Assembly (NCBI GenBank): GCA_023452965.1
Contig: JAEXUU010000512.1
Location: forward strand, 1-9,268
Source of the DNA: Pseudomonadota bacterium
GTDB taxonomy: Bacteria > Pseudomonadota > Alphaproteobacteria > Rhizobiales > Beijerinckiaceae
Direction: 5' to 3'
Length of the DNA: 9,268 bases
Part shown: piece by piece, positions 1 through 5,302 of the stretch
Position numbering within the stretch: the first letter of the stretch is position 1
Layout of the letters: every line of letters starts with the position of its first letter
Program-made: the position numbers and the translations under genes
Notes under the pieces: generated by a model
Databases searched by the model: none
Told to the model about the DNA's origin: nothing
What the model saw: the letters and a program-made list of their open reading frames with translations, nothing else

Positions 1-120
1 GCCCCGGCCATTGGCAGCGACGAGGCCGAGCCGGTCGCCCGGGGCGATCGCGAGGCTGAGGTCGGAAAACAGCGGCGCGCCCAGCGTGACGCCGAGCTTC
101 CTCAGATTGATCATGGTCAT
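1..120 (-). CDS. ABC-F family ATP-binding protein, N-terminal fragment (cut by window edge)
   Basis: Forty codons are visible, starting MTMINLRKLGVTLGAPLF and ending ...GLVAANGRG at the edge, which is the beginning of a Walker A motif (GxNGxGKS/T). A strand-loop-strand run straight into Walker A at about residue 33, with no membrane segment, is typical of soluble ABC-F (duplicated-ATPase) proteins. These act on the ribosome in translation control or antibiotic protection. Starts are possible at 120 (MTMI) or 114 (MINL); a weak GAGA lies 8 nt before the 120 ATG, so 120 is used. The gene begins 3 nt after a 38-codon ORF and sits behind a structured leader with its own short ORF, so translational coupling or attenuation is plausible. 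Another ABC ATPase class cannot be excluded from 40 residues. Confidence 0.7.
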   Translation of the reverse strand, partial: MTMINLRKLGVTLGAPLFSDLSLAIAPGDRLGLVAANGRG

Positions 121-123
121 GGT

Positions 124-240
124 TCAGGTCTCTGGACTGCCCGAGCCGTCATCCGGCGGGGCGCGCCAGGCGCCCCATGCCTCGAATGCGAAACGCCGGA
201 ACGGCGTCGGCTCGATTGAGTGGAACAGGGCGCGGAACAT
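124..240 (-). CDS. small ORF (38 aa) abutting the ABC-F gene, hypothetical
   Basis: An ATG-initiated ORF of 38 codons begins MFRALFHSIEPTPFRRFAFE, continues with AWGAW, and ends in a Pro/Asp/Gly/Ser-rich tail. Its TGA lies 3 nt before the downstream ATG, a spacing that allows ribosomes to re-initiate. There is no recognisable Shine-Dalgarno in front of its ATG, which weakens the case. The frame is open from the TAG of the upstream 19-codon ORF. The sequence overlaps two hairpins (193-207 and 158-176). It could be a real microprotein, the second part of a translational relay into the ABC-F gene, or a chance ORF in GC-rich DNA. No family is recognised. Confidence 0.35.
   Translation of the reverse strand: MFRALFHSIEPTPFRRFAFEAWGAWRAPPDDGSGSPET
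158..207 (-). promoter_or_regulatory. two GC-rich hairpins in the ABC-F leader
   Basis: On the minus strand ACGCCG-TTC-CGGCGT (193-207) forms a 6-bp stem followed by TTTCG. Next, GGGGCGC-CTGGC-GCGCCCC (158-176) forms a perfect 7-bp stem ending about 37 nt before the ABC-F ATG. Both lie inside the 38-codon ORF, so translation of that ORF would melt them. Hairpins arise easily at this GC content, so the support is their clustering within one leader. Confidence 0.35.
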
Positions 241-317
241 CCGGGCGATGAGGCCAGATGCTGCGCCACCACGAAGGGCAGACCGGAGAGAGAACCGAAA
301 GGGAGGCTCTGAGGTCA

Positions 318-342
318 GCCCTGCAAGCTAGTCTTGCAGGGC
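318..342 (-). promoter_or_regulatory. hairpin over the leader-ORF stop codon
   Basis: The coding strand reads GCCCTGCAAG - ACTAG - CTTGCAGGGC: a perfect 10-bp stem with a 5-nt loop. No T-run follows on either strand, so it is not a standard intrinsic terminator. The loop contains the TAG of the 19-codon ORF, the arrangement expected where translation of the leader controls RNA folding. Confidence 0.6.
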
Positions 343-387
343 CTGAACGGGGCCGCGCTGACGATGGTGACGAAAGAACGTGATCAC
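328..387 (-). CDS. putative leader peptide (19 aa) upstream of the ABC-F gene
   Basis: A GTG-started ORF encodes 19 residues, VITFFRHHRQRGPVQALQD (V read as fMet), then TAG. It is preceded by AGGAGG at 393-398, 5 nt from the GTG, the strongest Shine-Dalgarno in the window and striking for so short an ORF. Its last codons form the 5' arm of a perfect 10-bp hairpin and the TAG sits in the loop, so a ribosome finishing the peptide would open the hairpin. No run of one amino acid marks a classic amino-acid attenuator, although FF-R-HH-R is notable. ABC-F resistance genes in other bacteria are often controlled by ribosome stalling on short leader ORFs; applying that here is inference. The GTG lies inside the palindrome CGTGATCACG (379-388). 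Confidence 0.5.
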   Translation of the reverse strand: MITFFRHHRQRGPVQALQD

Positions 388-421
388 GCAGCCCTCCTTT
401 CTCGTGTGAGTCGACGCAAGG

Positions 422-450
422 GAATTAGCGCCGTTTTTCGGACGGCGCAA
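422..450 (-). promoter_or_regulatory. weak candidate promoter for the ABC-F leader transcript
   Basis: On the minus strand TTGCGC (445-450) and TAATTC (422-427) are separated by 17 bp. A start a few nt downstream (about 415) would leave just enough 5' RNA ahead of the AGGAGG at 393-398. The -10 element matches consensus poorly. The same stretch can be read as a terminator hairpin for the preceding gene. Confidence 0.22.
428..448 (-). terminator. possible intrinsic terminator after the 456-1022 gene
   Basis: GCGCCGT-CCGAAAA-ACGGCGC (minus strand) forms a perfect 7-bp stem starting 7 nt after the TGA of the methyltransferase-like gene, followed by TAATT. The position fits a terminator, but the T-run is short and broken, so termination would be inefficient or Rho-assisted. 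Confidence 0.35.
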
Positions 451-455
451 TCGCC

Positions 456-1022
456 TCAGGCGGTCTTGCGGAAGATCCGGAGCGTCTTGAACTCGCCGAT
501 TTCCTCGACCGGGCGCGACTTCGCCCAGTCCGCGATGATCGGCTTGGCCGTCTCATAGGCGAAGGAGCCGGTGTAAAACAGGATATGCCCGCCGGCATCG
601 GTCTGGTCGGTGAAGAGCTGCATCACCTCGAGATCGGTCAACGCGCCATAGGCGTCGTTCTTCTCGCTGCGGAACTCGCAGGAATGGAACAGTGTGACGA
701 TGTCGAAGCGCGGCAGCAGCTTGGCATTGCTGGTGTAGATGTCGCCGAAATAGGCGCTGTAGCTCTTGGTGATCGTCGGGTTGTCGATCGCCAGCTTGAC
801 GAAGGCGTCATATTCCTTCGGCGAGGCGGTGATCCCGAGCACGGTGCAGTCCAGCTCCGGCTCGGCGCAGCGGATGCCGATGTAATGATGGCCGCCGGTG
901 CCGAAATGATAGATGCGCTTGCCGGTGATGCCTTCTTCCTCGAGCCATTCGACGAAGTGCACGTCGCAGGGGCACTGCTCGACCCGCAGGCCCCAATAGA
1001 CGTCCCAGATGTGCATCTGCAT
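456..1022 (-). CDS. hypothetical protein with methyltransferase-like Rossmann pattern
   Basis: The product has 188 residues and I do not recognise a named family. Strand-like segments occur in the order of a class I SAM-dependent methyltransferase: RIYHFGTGGHHYIGI (36-50) in the place of the glycine-rich motif I, CTVLGITAS (59-67) as strand 2, FDIVTLFHS (106-114) as strand 4, GGHILFYTGS (144-153) as strand 5 and FKTLRIFRK (178-186) near the end. The acidic residue that normally ends strand 2 and binds the SAM ribose is not obvious, and motif I is FGTGGHHYIG rather than DxGxGxG, so cofactor use is uncertain. Residues 1-27 are rich in Trp and Cys (WDVYWG, CPCD). The first ATG (1022) is chosen because GGAG lies 7 nt upstream; an ATG at 1016 is the alternative. 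No signal peptide or membrane segment is seen. A 20-bp motif shared with the ABC exporter promoter lies 45 bp upstream. Confidence 0.75.
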   Translation of the reverse strand: MQMHIWDVYWGLRVEQCPCDVHFVEWLEEEGITGKRIYHFGTGGHHYIGIRCAEPELDCTVLGITASPKEYDAFVKLAIDNPTITKSYSAYFGDIYTSNAKLLPRFDIVTLFHSCEFRSEKNDAYGALTDLEVMQLFTDQTDAGGHILFYTGSFAYETAKPIIADWAKSRPVEEIGEFKTLRIFRKTA

Positions 1023-1067
1023 GGCGAAACTCCGTGAAAATTGCGGGAAAGAAGCGCCGGACGCGGC

Positions 1068-1087
1068 TGAACGCCGGCTGAATGCAA
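1068..1087 (-). promoter_or_regulatory. shared promoter motif, copy 1 (TTCA direct repeat, 11-bp period)
   Basis: Coding-strand core ATTCAGCCGGCGTTCA, containing TTCA-N7-TTCA, lies 45 bp upstream of the 456-1022 start. A second copy at 2993-3012 matches 17 of 20 positions. Here the repeat extends to two adjacent 11-mers, GCATTCAGCCG and GCGTTCAGCCG. One-turn direct repeats are typical of OmpR-family response regulators; the actual binding protein is unknown. Confidence 0.45.
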
Positions 1088-1103
1088 TGCTGGCTGTAGA
1101 TTC

Positions 1104-2969
1104 TCAGCCCCCACCGGCCTCGGCCAGGACGACGGGACGCGCTGGCTCGCTGGCGATGCGGGCGACGCCGCCGGCACGGCGCATGGTGAGGTGGCGGCAG
1201 GAGACCTCGGCGAAGCCCGGGCTCTGGCCGATCAGCAGCATGATCGCCTGCGGCCGTGTCGCCCTGATATGCGCCAGCAGTTCCAGTGCCGCCTCGGTCT
1301 CGAGCCCGCTCGTCGCCTCGTCGAGCACGAGGATGTCGGGATTGGCGAGCTCGGCCCGCGCCAGCGCCAGCCGCTGCCGGTCGCCGGTGGTCAGCGCCTT
1401 GTCCCAGTCGCGCGGCTGGTCCATCTGCGGCACGAGGCCGGCGAGCCCGTAGCTGCGCAGCGCTTCCTTGGCCGCCTCGACGCTGTGGTCGCCGGCAGGA
1501 TCGAGCGCGGCGCGCAGGCTGCCTTCCGAGAGATGCAGTTTCTGCGGCAGCACCGCGAGCCGCGCCTCGGCCGGAAGCGCGACGCTGCCCCGGCCCCAGG
1601 GCCAGAGCCCGGCGACCGCCTGGATCAGCGCCGCCTTGCCATGGCCGAGCTCGCCCGCGACATGGAGGGTCGCGCCCGGCGGCAGTTCGACGGCGAAATC
1701 GGCCAGCAGGGTCCGCCCGTCGCGGTCGGTCAAAGTGAGATCACCCAGTCGCAGGCAGCCATCGGCGCTGGTCTCGACCGCGATCTCGCCGCCGGAATGG
1801 CCATGATCGAGCGTGCCGAGCGCGACTGCGAGCTCGTTGACCCGCCGCGCCGACGCCAGCCATTCGGCGATGCGCATGAAGTTGTCGAGCACCCAGTTGA
1901 AGGCGTTCTGCACGGCGACGAAGGCGGCGGCGACCTGGACGACGTCGCCGAGCGACATCTCGCCGGAGAGGTATTTTGGGGCGGCTAGCAGAAGCGGCAC
2001 CACCGGCACCAGCGCGCCGCTGCCATTGGTGATCCAGGTCAGCCGGCCGCGCTGGCGGATCATCGCGAGCCAGCGCCCGACGAGATTGTCATAGGTCGCG
2101 GCGACGGCGCGGCGCTCGCCGGTCTCGGAGCGAGAGAGCGCGATGGTCTCGCCATGGTCGCGGATGCGCATCAGCGAGAAGCGCAGGCGCGCCTCGCCCT
2201 CGTTGCGGGCGGCGATCAGGCGCGGCAGCGGCCGGCCGACCCAGGTGATCAGGCTGGAGACGAGTACGGCATAGACGATCGCCGCGAGCACCATATAGGC
2301 GGGGATCTCGAAGCTCGTACCGCCGGCCGAGACGGTCAGCGAGCCGCCAATGCTCCAGAGGATGCCGATGAAGGTGATCGCGGTGATCACCGCCGAGAGC
2401 AGGCCGATTGCGAAGTCGACCACCGGCTCGGTCGCCCAGCGGACATCGTCGGCGATGCGATATTCGGGATTGGCCGGCTCGTAGCCGGAGAGGCCGAGCC
2501 GGTAGAACCTGCGCTCGCCGATCCAGCCATCGGCGAGCCTGGCCGTGACCCAGGCGCGCCAATGGACCTGGAATGTTTCCCGTGAAACCAGGATGACGAC
2601 ACCGAGGCCGGCGGCGATCAGCACCAGCACCGGGAAGACCGCCATGGCGATCAGCGCGCTCTCCCCGTCCTTCTTCTCCAGCGCGTCGAAGAACCAGCCA
2701 TTCCAGCGGTTGACGGTGACATTGGCGAAGACGGCGAGGATGATCGCGCTCGCCAGCGAGATCGACCAGAACCAGGCCTTGCCGGCGCTGGCGCCACGCC
2801 AGAAACCGCCGGTCAGGCGGGCGAAGCTCTTCGCGACCTGCCAGTCGGATGGCAGGCCGGTATCCCTGGCATGCTGGTCTAGCGCCTTCAGCACAGCCTT
2901 CTGATCCCCCCGGATCGCAACATCGCGGGCGGAGGCCGGCCGGGTCTTCCCGGTCCGGGCCAAGCCCAT
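1104..2969 (-). CDS. ABC transporter permease/ATPase fusion, SbmA/BacA-YddA family, with degenerate ATPase motifs
   Basis: The 621-residue product is an inner-membrane half-transporter with an N-terminal permease fused to an ATPase. Hydrophobic segments lie near residues 64-84, 105-129, 182-207, 223-244, 310-330 and possibly 341-363. Family landmarks are NRWNGWFFDALEKKD (87-101) and NPEYRIADDVR (167-177), as in YddA and ABCD-type proteins. ATPase motifs: Walker A GELGHGKA (439-446), Q-loop Q476, signature LTTGD (526-530), Walker B ILVLDE (546-551). The Walker A Ser/Thr after Lys is Ala, LSGGE/LSxGE has become LTTGD, and the H-loop position reads IGQS where IGHR is usual, so activity may be reduced or need a partner. 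An in-frame stop a few codons upstream fixes the start at or after 2969; no clear Shine-Dalgarno is seen. Substrate is unknown; relatives move peptides, vitamins or acyl compounds. Confidence 0.88.
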   Translation of the reverse strand: MGLARTGKTRPASARDVAIRGDQKAVLKALDQHARDTGLPSDWQVAKSFARLTGGFWRGASAGKAWFWSISLASAIILAVFANVTVNRWNGWFFDALEKKDGESALIAMAVFPVLVLIAAGLGVVILVSRETFQVHWRAWVTARLADGWIGERRFYRLGLSGYEPANPEYRIADDVRWATEPVVDFAIGLLSAVITAITFIGILWSIGGSLTVSAGGTSFEIPAYMVLAAIVYAVLVSSLITWVGRPLPRLIAARNEGEARLRFSLMRIRDHGETIALSRSETGERRAVAATYDNLVGRWLAMIRQRGRLTWITNGSGALVPVVPLLLAAPKYLSGEMSLGDVVQVAAAFVAVQNAFNWVLDNFMRIAEWLASARRVNELAVALGTLDHGHSGGEIAVETSADGCLRLGDLTLTDRDGRTLLADFAVELPPGATLHVAGELGHGKAALIQAVAGLWPWGRGSVALPAEARLAVLPQKLHLSEGSLRAALDPAGDHSVEAAKEALRSYGLAGLVPQMDQPRDWDKALTTGDRQRLALARAELANPDILVLDEATSGLETEAALELLAHIRATRPQAIMLLIGQSPGFAEVSCRHLTMRRAGGVARIASEPARPVVLAEAGGG

Positions 2970-2992
2970 GATGCCGCTTAGTCAGGCCGGGA

Positions 2993-3012
2993 TGAACTGC
3001 GGCTGAATGAAA
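2993..3012 (-). promoter_or_regulatory. shared promoter motif, copy 2
   Basis: Coding-strand core ATTCAGCCGCAGTTCA, with TTCA-N7-TTCA spacing, ends 23 bp before the ABC exporter ATG. It matches the copy at 1068-1087 at 17 of 20 positions and has the same orientation relative to its gene. It lies between the stop of the 3039-3512 gene and the exporter start, suggesting the exporter has its own controlled promoter rather than simple read-through. Confidence 0.45.
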
Positions 3013-3038
3013 GCGTCAGCGACGCCAGGCGGGAGCCC

Positions 3039-3512
3039 TCAGGCCGCCTTCGCCTCCTCGCCGAGGATCCGGGCCAGGCTCTCCAGCAATTCGCGCGAGC
3101 CTTCCTCGCGATGGACCGGGTCGTCCTTGCCGCCGAGATAGGCGCCCTGCTCGGTGAAGACGAGCTTCGTGCCGCTGCCCTCGGGCAAATATTCCATGGT
3201 CAGCAGCGAGCCGGAAAGCGGCACGCCGTCGATCGCCATCGCATAGGCGAGGATGATGCGCTCGTTCGGCTGGATCACCTGATAGACCGATTCATTGGTG
3301 ATCGGCGGACCGCCCTGATAGCGGAAACGGCTGCGCTCGAAGCCGCCGACGCGGAAATCGACGTCGAACTGCTCGACCGTCCAGTCCTCGCCCTCGGCGA
3401 ACCAGCGGCGCTTGATCGCGGGGTCGGCGAAGGCGGCGAAGACCTTGGCGGGCGGCGCGGCATAGCTGCGCTCGATGGTGAAGCTCGCATGGGTGACGGG
3501 AGTCCTGCTCAT
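3039..3512 (-). CDS. SRPBCC/AHSA1-domain protein, copy 1
   Basis: The 157-residue protein fills one SRPBCC (Bet v1-like, AHSA1) domain: HASFTIERSYAAPPAKVFAAFADPAIKRRW opens the fold (residues 8-37; first strand, then the VFAAFADP helix) and MEYLPEGSGTKLVFTEQGAYL (106-126) gives the paired late strands. ESLARIL (144-150) lies in the long C-terminal helix that closes the cavity. The fold binds hydrophobic ligands; no catalytic residue is identified. A start at 3512 is supported by AGGA 8 nt upstream. It is the last gene of the arsR operon, 38 bp after the GST gene. It aligns almost gap-free with the 4289-4762 product, sharing HASF, IER, VFAAFADP, KRRW, DFR-GG and LxFTEQ, so the two arose by duplication. 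Middle residues 38-75 have diverged, which may mean different ligands. Confidence 0.9.
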   Translation of the reverse strand: MSRTPVTHASFTIERSYAAPPAKVFAAFADPAIKRRWFAEGEDWTVEQFDVDFRVGGFERSRFRYQGGPPITNESVYQVIQPNERIILAYAMAIDGVPLSGSLLTMEYLPEGSGTKLVFTEQGAYLGGKDDPVHREEGSRELLESLARILGEEAKAA

Positions 3513-3550
3513 GAGCGTTTTCCTTTCACTGAGCGGTTGTTCGTCAGGGG

Positions 3551-4225
3551 TCAGCGGCTGAGCCCGGCATCGCCATCCCGACGCGGGAAGAACTGGAAGA
3601 AGGGCTCGGCCTCGGCGAGAGCCCGGGCATAGGAGGGGCGCGTGCGCAGGCGGTCGAAATAGGCCCAGAGCCGCTTATGGCTGTCGCGGAAGGACAGGGC
3701 CCGCTCGGCATAGAAGAGCGCGGGCGCGGCTGCGCAGTCGGCCATGCTGAAGTCGTCGCCCGCGGCCCATTGCCGCCCGCCGATCTCGGCTTCCAGTACG
3801 CCATAGATGGAGGCGAGCGTCGCCTTCGCCTCGGCGACGCCGACCGCATCCCGGCTCTCCTCCGGCCTGAGCCGGTCGAGCACCACCTTCTGCATGGGAA
3901 TAGCGACGTAGAGGTCGAAGAGCCGGTCGAGCCGGCGGACCTCCAGCGCCGCGACCGGGTTCTCCGGCAGCAGTGTAACCGGGCCGGGATAATGCAAGGC
4001 GAGATGCTCGATGATCAGGCTGGTCTCCGGCACGAGCTTGCCGAGCCGGTCGTCGCGGAGCAGCGGGAACTTGCCGAGCGGCCAGAGCTTCAGGAAATCG
4101 GCCTGCTCGTCGGGATCGCCGAGATTGACGAGATGCGGCGTGAACGGCGTCTCGTTCTCGTAGAGCGCGACCAGCACCTTCTGGCAGAAGCCGGAAAGCG
4201 GATGGAAATAGAGCGTCAGGGACAT
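3551..4225 (-). CDS. glutathione S-transferase family protein
   Basis: The 224-residue protein has a canonical soluble GST layout. The N-terminal thioredoxin-like domain carries LYFHPLSGFCQKV (5-17), with Ser11 and Cys14 as candidate active-site residues, the cis-proline loop GKFPLL (51-56, Pro54) and the glutathione-binding ETS motif (67-69). The helical C-terminal domain has the N-capping box S160-x-x-D163 in DDFSMADCAAAPALFYAE. Such enzymes conjugate glutathione to electrophiles or reduce peroxides or disulfides; the substrate cannot be read from sequence. The start at 4225 follows AGGA by about 10 nt. It sits between two SRPBCC paralogues behind an ArsR-type regulator (gaps 38 and 63 bp), suggesting a shared role in handling a small hydrophobic or electrophilic compound. 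Confidence 0.93.
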   Translation of the reverse strand: MSLTLYFHPLSGFCQKVLVALYENETPFTPHLVNLGDPDEQADFLKLWPLGKFPLLRDDRLGKLVPETSLIIEHLALHYPGPVTLLPENPVAALEVRRLDRLFDLYVAIPMQKVVLDRLRPEESRDAVGVAEAKATLASIYGVLEAEIGGRQWAAGDDFSMADCAAAPALFYAERALSFRDSHKRLWAYFDRLRTRPSYARALAEAEPFFQFFPRRDGDAGLSR

Positions 4226-4288
4226 GGCTTCGCTTTCCTGCTTCTTGGTAGGAGCGGGTTGAAGGACTTCGGTCGATAAGGCGTCTGC

Positions 4289-4762
4289 TCAGGCGGGCGC
4301 CTGCTCCAGCGCGAGGTAGTCGGCAAGCCGGTCGAAACCGATACCCGTGCCCTGCTCGCGCCAATCGGGCTTGTCGTAGCCGTCGAGAAAGGCGGCCTGC
4401 TCGGTAAAGAGGAGGCGGGTACCGGCCCCCTCGCGCCGGAACTCGATCGTCGCCAGCGAGACCGACAGGCGCACATCGTCGCGCAGCAGTTCGTAGCTGT
4501 AGACGATGCGCTCGTCCGTCAGGATCTCCTGGAAGGTTGCGTTCATCGCGTAGATGCCGCCCGGCCCCGGCGCGCCGCGCATGGTCTCGCTGCCGCCCTC
4601 GCGGAAATCGAGGCTGTGCTGGCCGAGGCCGCCTTCGTCATGGCAGGCCGACCAGCGCCTTTTCGCGACAGGATCGGCGAAGGCGGCGAAGACGCGGGCA
4701 GGGCTCGCATCATAGCGACGCTCGATCGCGAAGCTGGCATGGACGACCGATCGTTCCGTCAT
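4289..4762 (-). CDS. SRPBCC/AHSA1-domain protein, copy 2
   Basis: The 157-residue protein starts MTERSVVHASFAIERRYDAS. The start at 4762 is chosen over an upstream ATG at 4837 because it has AGGAG about 8 nt upstream, overlaps the regulator stop as ATGA, and aligns with residue 1 of the paralogue. The extra 25 residues of the longer reading are Arg-rich and overlap the regulator. The SRPBCC landmarks are VFAAFADP (24-31), KRRW (34-37), DFREGG (52-57) and LLFTEQAAFL (117-126). The 4-bp overlap implies translational coupling to the ArsR-type repressor, a common arrangement for AHSA1 proteins. Compared with the 3039-3512 copy, residues 38-75 are Gly-rich and diverged. Confidence 0.9.
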   Translation of the reverse strand: MTERSVVHASFAIERRYDASPARVFAAFADPVAKRRWSACHDEGGLGQHSLDFREGGSETMRGAPGPGGIYAMNATFQEILTDERIVYSYELLRDDVRLSVSLATIEFRREGAGTRLLFTEQAAFLDGYDKPDWREQGTGIGFDRLADYLALEQAPA

Positions 4763-5112
4763 GCGCCGTTCTCCTCTTCGGTTTCCGCAGCCTGTTCGGC
4801 GAGAAAGGCGCCGAGCCTGTCGAAGCGCCGCTCCCACAAGGTCCGACGCTCGCTGATCCAGCGCTCGGCCGCCCGCAGTGCTTGCGTCTCGAGCTGGCAG
4901 TTGCGGATGCGCCCGATCTTCTGCGAGCGCACCAGCCCGGCGCCTTCGAGCACGGCGAGGTGCTGGACCACGGCCGACAGCGTCATCTGCAAGGGAGCGG
5001 CGAGCTCGCTGACGCTGGCCGGCCCCTCGCTGAGCCGCTGCACCATCTGCCGGCGGTTCGGGTCCGCCAAGGCCTGGAACATCAGATCGAGCTGGTCTGG
5101 TTGGTGAAGCAT
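4759..5112 (-). CDS. ArsR-family winged-helix transcriptional regulator
   Basis: From ATG 5112 the protein has 117 residues. DLMFQALADPNRRQMVQRLSEG (9-30) is the ArsR-family first helix region, SVSELAAPLQMTLSAVVQHLAVLEGAGLV (33-61) is the helix-turn-helix with its recognition helix around 43-55, and RSQKIGRIRNCQLE (62-75) is the wing. The metal-binding ELCVCDL pattern of arsenic or cadmium sensors is absent, so it resembles the regulators commonly paired with AHSA1 proteins. A TTG at 5151 would add 13 residues but overlaps the palindromic operator and has no Shine-Dalgarno, so ATG 5112 is preferred, though it too lacks a good one. It is the first gene of the operon, coupled by ATGA to the next, and probably represses its own transcription. 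Confidence 0.92.
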   Translation of the reverse strand: MLHQPDQLDLMFQALADPNRRQMVQRLSEGPASVSELAAPLQMTLSAVVQHLAVLEGAGLVRSQKIGRIRNCQLETQALRAAERWISERRTLWERRFDRLGAFLAEQAAETEEENGA

Positions 5113-5149
5113 GCGCTTAAGTATCGCAGCCCAAGCAGCCTGTCCAGAC

Positions 5150-5173
5150 AAACTTTAGCGCTTGCTAAAGTTT
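5150..5173. promoter_or_regulatory. probable ArsR-type operator (perfect 10-bp inverted repeat)
   Basis: Half-sites AAACTTTAGC (5150-5159) and GCTAAAGTTT (5164-5173) are perfectly complementary around a GCTT spacer. The AT-rich arms stand out from the GC-rich background. Its edge lies 37 bp upstream of the regulator ATG, next to a TTGTCT (minus strand, 5146-5151) that could be a -35. Size, symmetry and position fit a dimeric ArsR-family operator for autorepression. It is about 130 bp from the divergent guaC, so joint control is possible but not shown. Confidence 0.65.
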
Positions 5174-5205
5174 CTCGACCCGGCTCCGGCGCGACATCCG
5201 GCGCA

Positions 5206-5236
5206 TTGCCTCCGGCAGGTCCGAGCGGCTATGAAT
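5206..5236 (+). promoter_or_regulatory. candidate promoter for guaC
   Basis: TTGCCT (5206-5211) and TATGAA (5230-5235) are 18 bp apart, a fair sigma-70-like match, about 65 bp upstream of the guaC ATG. No other pair in the 190-bp divergent spacer looks better. No riboswitch-like conserved core was recognised. Confidence 0.35.
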
Positions 5237-5302
5237 CCCGGCACGCTCTCTTATCCCGCGTGTGCCATTCAACCGTCTGCGACAGCCGCCGGAGCTTTTG
5301 CC

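Noticed and set aside
11..331. A 106-codon plus-strand ORF over the ABC-F start and leader.
   Set aside because: It runs antisense to the ABC-F N-terminus, has low-complexity Arg/Pro/Ser composition and no Shine-Dalgarno; it is a GC-rich shadow frame.
124..387. The frame of the 19-codon leader ORF continues open through its TAG to position 124, suggesting stop readthrough to a roughly 87-residue product.
   Set aside because: A single in-frame stop in GC-rich DNA often leaves the frame open by chance, and the residues between do not resemble a domain. Hairpin control of the leader explains the layout better.
1069..1083. GAAC-N7-GAAT resembles the alphaproteobacterial LexA box (GAAC-N7-GAAC), and again at 2994-3008.
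   Set aside because: Both copies carry the same mismatch and neither gene is a known SOS gene. One-mismatch LexA sites are expected several times by chance in 9 kb. The longer shared motif is reported instead.
1191..1988. A long plus-strand ORF (265 codons) antisense to the ABC exporter, with similar antisense ORFs opposite guaC, the GST and mutS.
   Set aside because: They show the biased composition expected of antisense frames in high-GC genes and match no family; the opposite strand carries clear domains.
4763..4837. A 25-residue N-terminal extension of SRPBCC copy 2.
   Set aside because: It is Arg-rich, lies within the regulator coding region and is absent from the paralogue; the internal ATG has the Shine-Dalgarno and the ATGA overlap.
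5113..5151. A TTG start adding 13 residues to the ArsR-family regulator.
   Set aside because: The TTG overlaps the edge of the operator and has no Shine-Dalgarno. The family's conserved region begins well after ATG 5112.
5162..5302. A 47-residue N-terminal extension of GuaC from a TTG at 5162.
   Set aside because: The extension has no family match, starts inside the operator palindrome and lacks a Shine-Dalgarno, whereas ATG 5303 has GGAG and matches the known GuaC N-terminus.
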